Below, in pieces: positions 6,936 to 9,436 of a DNA stretch of 9,436 nt (position 1 is its first letter; each line of letters begins with the position of its first letter). A model generated the notes under the pieces. That model was given only the letters and a program-made list of their open reading frames with translations. It was not told where the DNA came from and did not search any database. Made by a program: the position numbers and the translations under genes. Source of the DNA: Clostridiales bacterium (GTDB taxonomy: Bacteria; Bacillota; Clostridia; Lachnospirales; WQUN01); the NCBI GenBank assembly GCA_031273705.1, contig JAISRJ010000091.1, positions 1 to 9,436 of the forward strand, given 5' to 3'.

Positions 6936-7576
6936 TAGACTTCACCTCGCACGGATTTTTTTAGTTCAATGGCAGCTTTAGCTCTGCGTGTAATCTCCGC
7001 GAAATCACCGTCGTTGATAAGTTTCTCGGAAGCCATCCAACTTCCGCCGACGGCAAGAACTTTTTCAAATTTCCAGTATTCAGCGACATTCTTTTCGTTA
7101 ATGCCGCCTGTCGGAACGAACTTGACGTTTCCGAACGGCGCCGCCAAGGCTTTAACCGTCGCCAAGCCGCCAAAATTCTCCGCCGGAAAAAATTTGAATA
7201 CTTCTATACCAAATTTCAGCCCGGTAAGAATCTCGGAAGGTGTGAGAACGCCGGGCAAAATCGGTAGTTCCCGTTTCTGAGCGAGATATAAAATGTCCGA
7301 ATCCAAACCCGGAGACACTATAAATTTCGCTCCTACAGCTTCCGCGTCCTTCAATTGCTCTTCGGTTGTTACGGTACCCGCGCCGACGAGCATATCCGGC
7401 GCTTGTTTAACAACGTTTTCGATGGCTTCCTTAGCCGCCGCCGTGCGAAATGTAATTTCTATCGCGCGGATACCCCCGTCCAGCAAAGCTCTGGCCAAAG
7501 GCACAGCCGCCGCCGGATCATTGATTTTTATAACCGGCACAATACCGATTTTTGAAATACTCTGAATAATATCCAT
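6935..7576 (-). CDS. eda: KDPG aldolase (2-dehydro-3-deoxyphosphogluconate / 4-hydroxy-2-oxoglutarate aldolase)
   Basis: This class I (Schiff-base) aldolase splits KDPG into pyruvate and glyceraldehyde 3-phosphate in the cytoplasm. From the ATG it has 213 residues, usual for the family. Visible signatures are IEITFRT with the catalytic glutamate (E40 counted from this start), VGAGTV, FKFFPAE with the Schiff-base lysine (K128), and the phosphate-binding PTGGI (155-159). GTG at 7577-7579 is directly before the ATG at 7574-7576 and would add one residue. The ATG is preferred because AAGGTGA on the minus strand (7584-7590) lies seven bases from it but only four from the GTG. That ribosome site contains the TGA stop of the upstream gene, and the eda stop overlaps the kdgK start by one base. 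The gene is therefore embedded in a tightly coupled operon. Confidence 0.95.
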   Translation of the reverse strand: MDIIQSISKIGIVPVIKINDPAAAVPLARALLDGGIRAIEITFRTAAAKEAIENVVKQAPDMLVGAGTVTTEEQLKDAEAVGAKFIVSPGLDSDILYLAQKRELPILPGVLTPSEILTGLKFGIEVFKFFPAENFGGLATVKALAAPFGNVKFVPTGGINEKNVAEYWKFEKVLAVGGSWMASEKLINDGDFAEITRRAKAAIELKKSVRGEV

Positions 7577-7583
7577 CACAAAT

Positions 7584-8891
7584 TCACCTTAATCCCCGGA
7601 CAGTTTTACAAAGATGAGCAGCCAACTGTTTACTTTCAACAACCTCTACACCCAGTGCGTCCGTAACGTCATTAATACTGACGTTATCCAAAAATTGATT
7701 ATCTCGCAGGGCATTGGAGGGTATTAAAAGTTTGTCTCCCAAGTTTTTTCCTTTTAGCTGGCGAATTATATCTTGACCTGTCAATAAACCCGACACAGTT
7801 ATGTTTTCCCCAAAAAACTCATTACTAACTACATAAGTTTGCATAGAGACGTTAAACATCGAAGAAATTTTGTCGCACTTGTCCTTTATAAAATCACCCG
7901 CCGCAACTCCTGTAACGACCGAACAGTCACGGTTAATTCTATCAGATTTTTCACTTATATTTACGGTTTGCAAAAAAGTCTCAAACTCATAATCGAACAT
8001 AGCAAGCATTCCGACGCCGTTCTCCAATTGATAAAATTCTTCATACTCCAAATAAGAAGGATTTTTTTTACCGGCCAACAGATAAAATTCGTCCGCGGCA
8101 AACACAAAACGCCTGTTATATCGTTTTAAAAAGATTTTTTGAAAGCCCTCGATAATGTCCAGTATTTTCCTCGCGTCGTACGGAAGAAACAGCGTAAGTT
8201 TAGGCAGTTTATCCCGATACCTGGTCAACCCGGCGGGAACGACAGACAGGCTTAAACCATACGGTATAAAACGTGACAACTCCAAGATTGTTTGTTTCAA
8301 GACTTCTCCGTCATTAATGCCCTTGCACAACACAGCTTGAAAATTCATACTTACACCGGCGTCCGCAAGTCGTTTTATTCTTTTTAATACGCCCGCGGCT
8401 TTGGGGTTTTTCAACATACTGATCCGCACGGCAGGGTCAGTCGCGTGAACAGAAATATTAATCGGAGACCAATGATAGAAAATTATTCTGTCCAAATCCG
8501 CGTCGGACAGATTGGTTAGCGTAATATAATTTCCGGTAAGGAAAGACAGCCGAGCGTCGTCGTCTTTAAAGTACAAAGTCGGGCGCATGTTTGTGGGGAG
8601 TTGATCTATAAAGCAAAAAACACATTTATTGGCGCAATGTGTCGCTTCGTCCATTAATCCGGTTTCAAACCCTAAGCCCAAATCTTCGTGTTCTTCTTTC
8701 TCTATTTCTAGCAGCCATTCCTCGCCGTCCGGTTTTTGGATTGCGACCTCGATCACTTCATCCGCGATTAAATAACGGTAGTCGAACACGTCTTTTACCG
8801 GCGAGTCATTTACGGATAATAAAACGTCGCCCGGCTGTATCCCCAGCTTATACGCTATACTGCCTTCCTCTACACGGACAATTTTACTCAA
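7584..8891 (-). CDS. PDZ-radical SAM-DUF512 family protein of unknown function
   Basis: The 435-residue protein belongs to the radical SAM family with a C-terminal DUF512 domain; its reaction and substrate are not known. A PDZ-like segment fills about residues 1-50 (VEEGSIAYKLGIQPGD...SVNDSPV). The CxxxCxxC cluster motif is CANKCVFC (C86, C90, C93), expected to hold a [4Fe-4S] cluster that cleaves S-adenosylmethionine. Further features are GNYITLTN (120-127), INISVHATDP (144-153), VVPAGLTRYR (217-226) and FVFAADEFYLLAG, then the DUF512 part with VVTGVAAGDF and SGLLTGQDI. The start is TTG (8889-8891) with AGGAG on the minus strand (8898-8902) six bases away; the next methionine codon that could start translation would cut off the PDZ segment. 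It begins one base after the pgeF stop. Family members in Clostridia often sit near the GTPase gene der, which is not in this window. Confidence 0.88.
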   Translation of the reverse strand: MSKIVRVEEGSIAYKLGIQPGDVLLSVNDSPVKDVFDYRYLIADEVIEVAIQKPDGEEWLLEIEKEEHEDLGLGFETGLMDEATHCANKCVFCFIDQLPTNMRPTLYFKDDDARLSFLTGNYITLTNLSDADLDRIIFYHWSPINISVHATDPAVRISMLKNPKAAGVLKRIKRLADAGVSMNFQAVLCKGINDGEVLKQTILELSRFIPYGLSLSVVPAGLTRYRDKLPKLTLFLPYDARKILDIIEGFQKIFLKRYNRRFVFAADEFYLLAGKKNPSYLEYEEFYQLENGVGMLAMFDYEFETFLQTVNISEKSDRINRDCSVVTGVAAGDFIKDKCDKISSMFNVSMQTYVVSNEFFGENITVSGLLTGQDIIRQLKGKNLGDKLLIPSNALRDNQFLDNVSINDVTDALGVEVVESKQLAAHLCKTVRGLR

Positions 8892-8892
8892 G

Positions 8893-9436
8893 TCAAACTC
8901 CTAAACTAATTATGGACGCCATAGAACCCCGCGCGTCCTTATCCCTTCGATGAGAAAAATACAAATCCGAATTACAGCAGGTACACAAAGGGGCGCAATC
9001 AATATTTTCTGGTTTAAGACCGGCTTCTATCAACATAGATTCGTTTATCCGCCAAAGATCCACATTAAACTTTTCTTTATTTTGCGCTTTACCTTCAATA
9101 ATAAATTCCCGCCAATCGGAAAATTGCTCGGCGACAGGCGAGTCCACCTCAAAACAGCAGGGCCCAATCGACGGTCCGATACCTGCCAATATATCCGCGG
9201 GATTACTCTTAAATTCCTTGTTTAAAGCCGCAATTAATTTCTGAGCGATTCGCGCGGCGGTTCCGCGCCAGCCGGAATGGATAGCGGCAATTACTTTTTT
9301 TACAGGATCCAGGAACAATATCGGCGCACAGTCAGCGGAAAAAGTCGCCAACGCAAGATTCGGCACGTTTGTATACAATCCGTCGGTCTGCTTTATATCA
9401 CTGGGGAAAAAGCCTTTACCCCTATCGGCCGCCTCG
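8893..9436 (-). CDS. pgeF: Peptidoglycan editing factor PgeF / laccase-domain protein (5' end outside the window)
   Basis: PgeF proteins (YfiH, DUF152, LACC1 family) are metal-binding multicopper-oxidase-like enzymes; bacterial members are reported to remove misincorporated residues in peptidoglycan synthesis, and some relatives act on purine nucleosides. About 181 residues are in the window against roughly 250-270 for the family; the frame remains open to the window end, with ADRGKGFF and TDGLY before the part first visible as a full block. Conserved elements are SADCAPI with the metal-ligand cysteine, IHSGWRGT with the metal-ligand histidine, GIGPSIGPCCFEV, and a C-terminal CTCC...YFSHRRDKDARG. 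The first metal-ligand histidine would lie in the missing N-terminus. TTG at 9376-9378 is an internal leucine codon, not a start. The gene is the first visible member of the minus-strand operon; its promoter is outside. Confidence 0.9.
   Translation of the reverse strand, partial: EAADRGKGFFPSDIKQTDGLYTNVPNLALATFSADCAPILFLDPVKKVIAAIHSGWRGTAARIAQKLIAALNKEFKSNPADILAGIGPSIGPCCFEVDSPVAEQFSDWREFIIEGKAQNKEKFNVDLWRINESMLIEAGLKPENIDCAPLCTCCNSDLYFSHRRDKDARGSMASIISLGV

Noticed and set aside
7355..7555. Several plus-strand frames inside eda, kdgK, serS and the radical SAM gene
   Set aside because: They are antisense to well-supported genes and show no domain or ribosome-site support.

Overview
The window reads as chromosomal DNA of a low-to-medium G+C Firmicute, most likely of the Clostridia. 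The reasons are an mcsB-clpC pair (a Firmicutes arrangement), strong AGGAG-type Shine-Dalgarno sites, a TTG start, a PDZ-radical SAM-DUF512 protein of the kind common in Clostridia, and a secreted protein with Thr-Pro linkers and a copper-amine-oxidase-like stalk domain. The genus cannot be read from this sequence. All inter-gene gaps are short; no stretch over 300 bases lacks a gene. No RNA gene, insertion sequence, CRISPR array or prophage part was seen.

Plus strand, 1-4483. The window opens inside mcsB (protein arginine kinase, N-terminus cut off by the window edge), followed 37 bases later by a full-length clpC (AAA+ unfoldase). Together they form a protein quality-control unit: McsB phosphorylates arginines on damaged proteins, and ClpC with ClpP unfolds and degrades them. 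A clear intrinsic terminator closes this unit at about 3408-3436. A separate leader with a candidate promoter and a possible very small coupled ORF precedes a 290-residue secreted protein, which has a signal peptide, a Thr-Pro linker, a chitobiase C-terminal-like (CHB_HEX_C) domain, a second Thr-Pro linker and a copper-amine-oxidase N-terminal-like domain. It ends at a long hairpin that probably terminates transcription from both sides.

Minus strand, 9436-4561. Five genes run towards that same hairpin. In transcription order they are pgeF (laccase-domain peptidoglycan editing factor, N-terminus outside the window), a PDZ-radical SAM-DUF512 protein, eda (KDPG aldolase), kdgK (2-keto-3-deoxygluconate kinase) and serS (seryl-tRNA synthetase). 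The first four are packed with gaps of 1 base, about 7 bases and a 1-base overlap, so they are probably co-transcribed and translationally coupled; serS follows after 74 bases. KdgK and Eda are successive steps that turn 2-keto-3-deoxygluconate into pyruvate and glyceraldehyde 3-phosphate, the lower part of sugar-acid/Entner-Doudoroff catabolism. No enzyme that makes 2-keto-3-deoxygluconate and no sugar-acid transporter or regulator lies in the window.

Nothing here amounts to a clearly new biological system. The points most worth a second look are the divergent motif 3 of SerRS, the catabolic pair inserted among housekeeping genes, and the leader and repeat-bearing linkers of the secreted protein.
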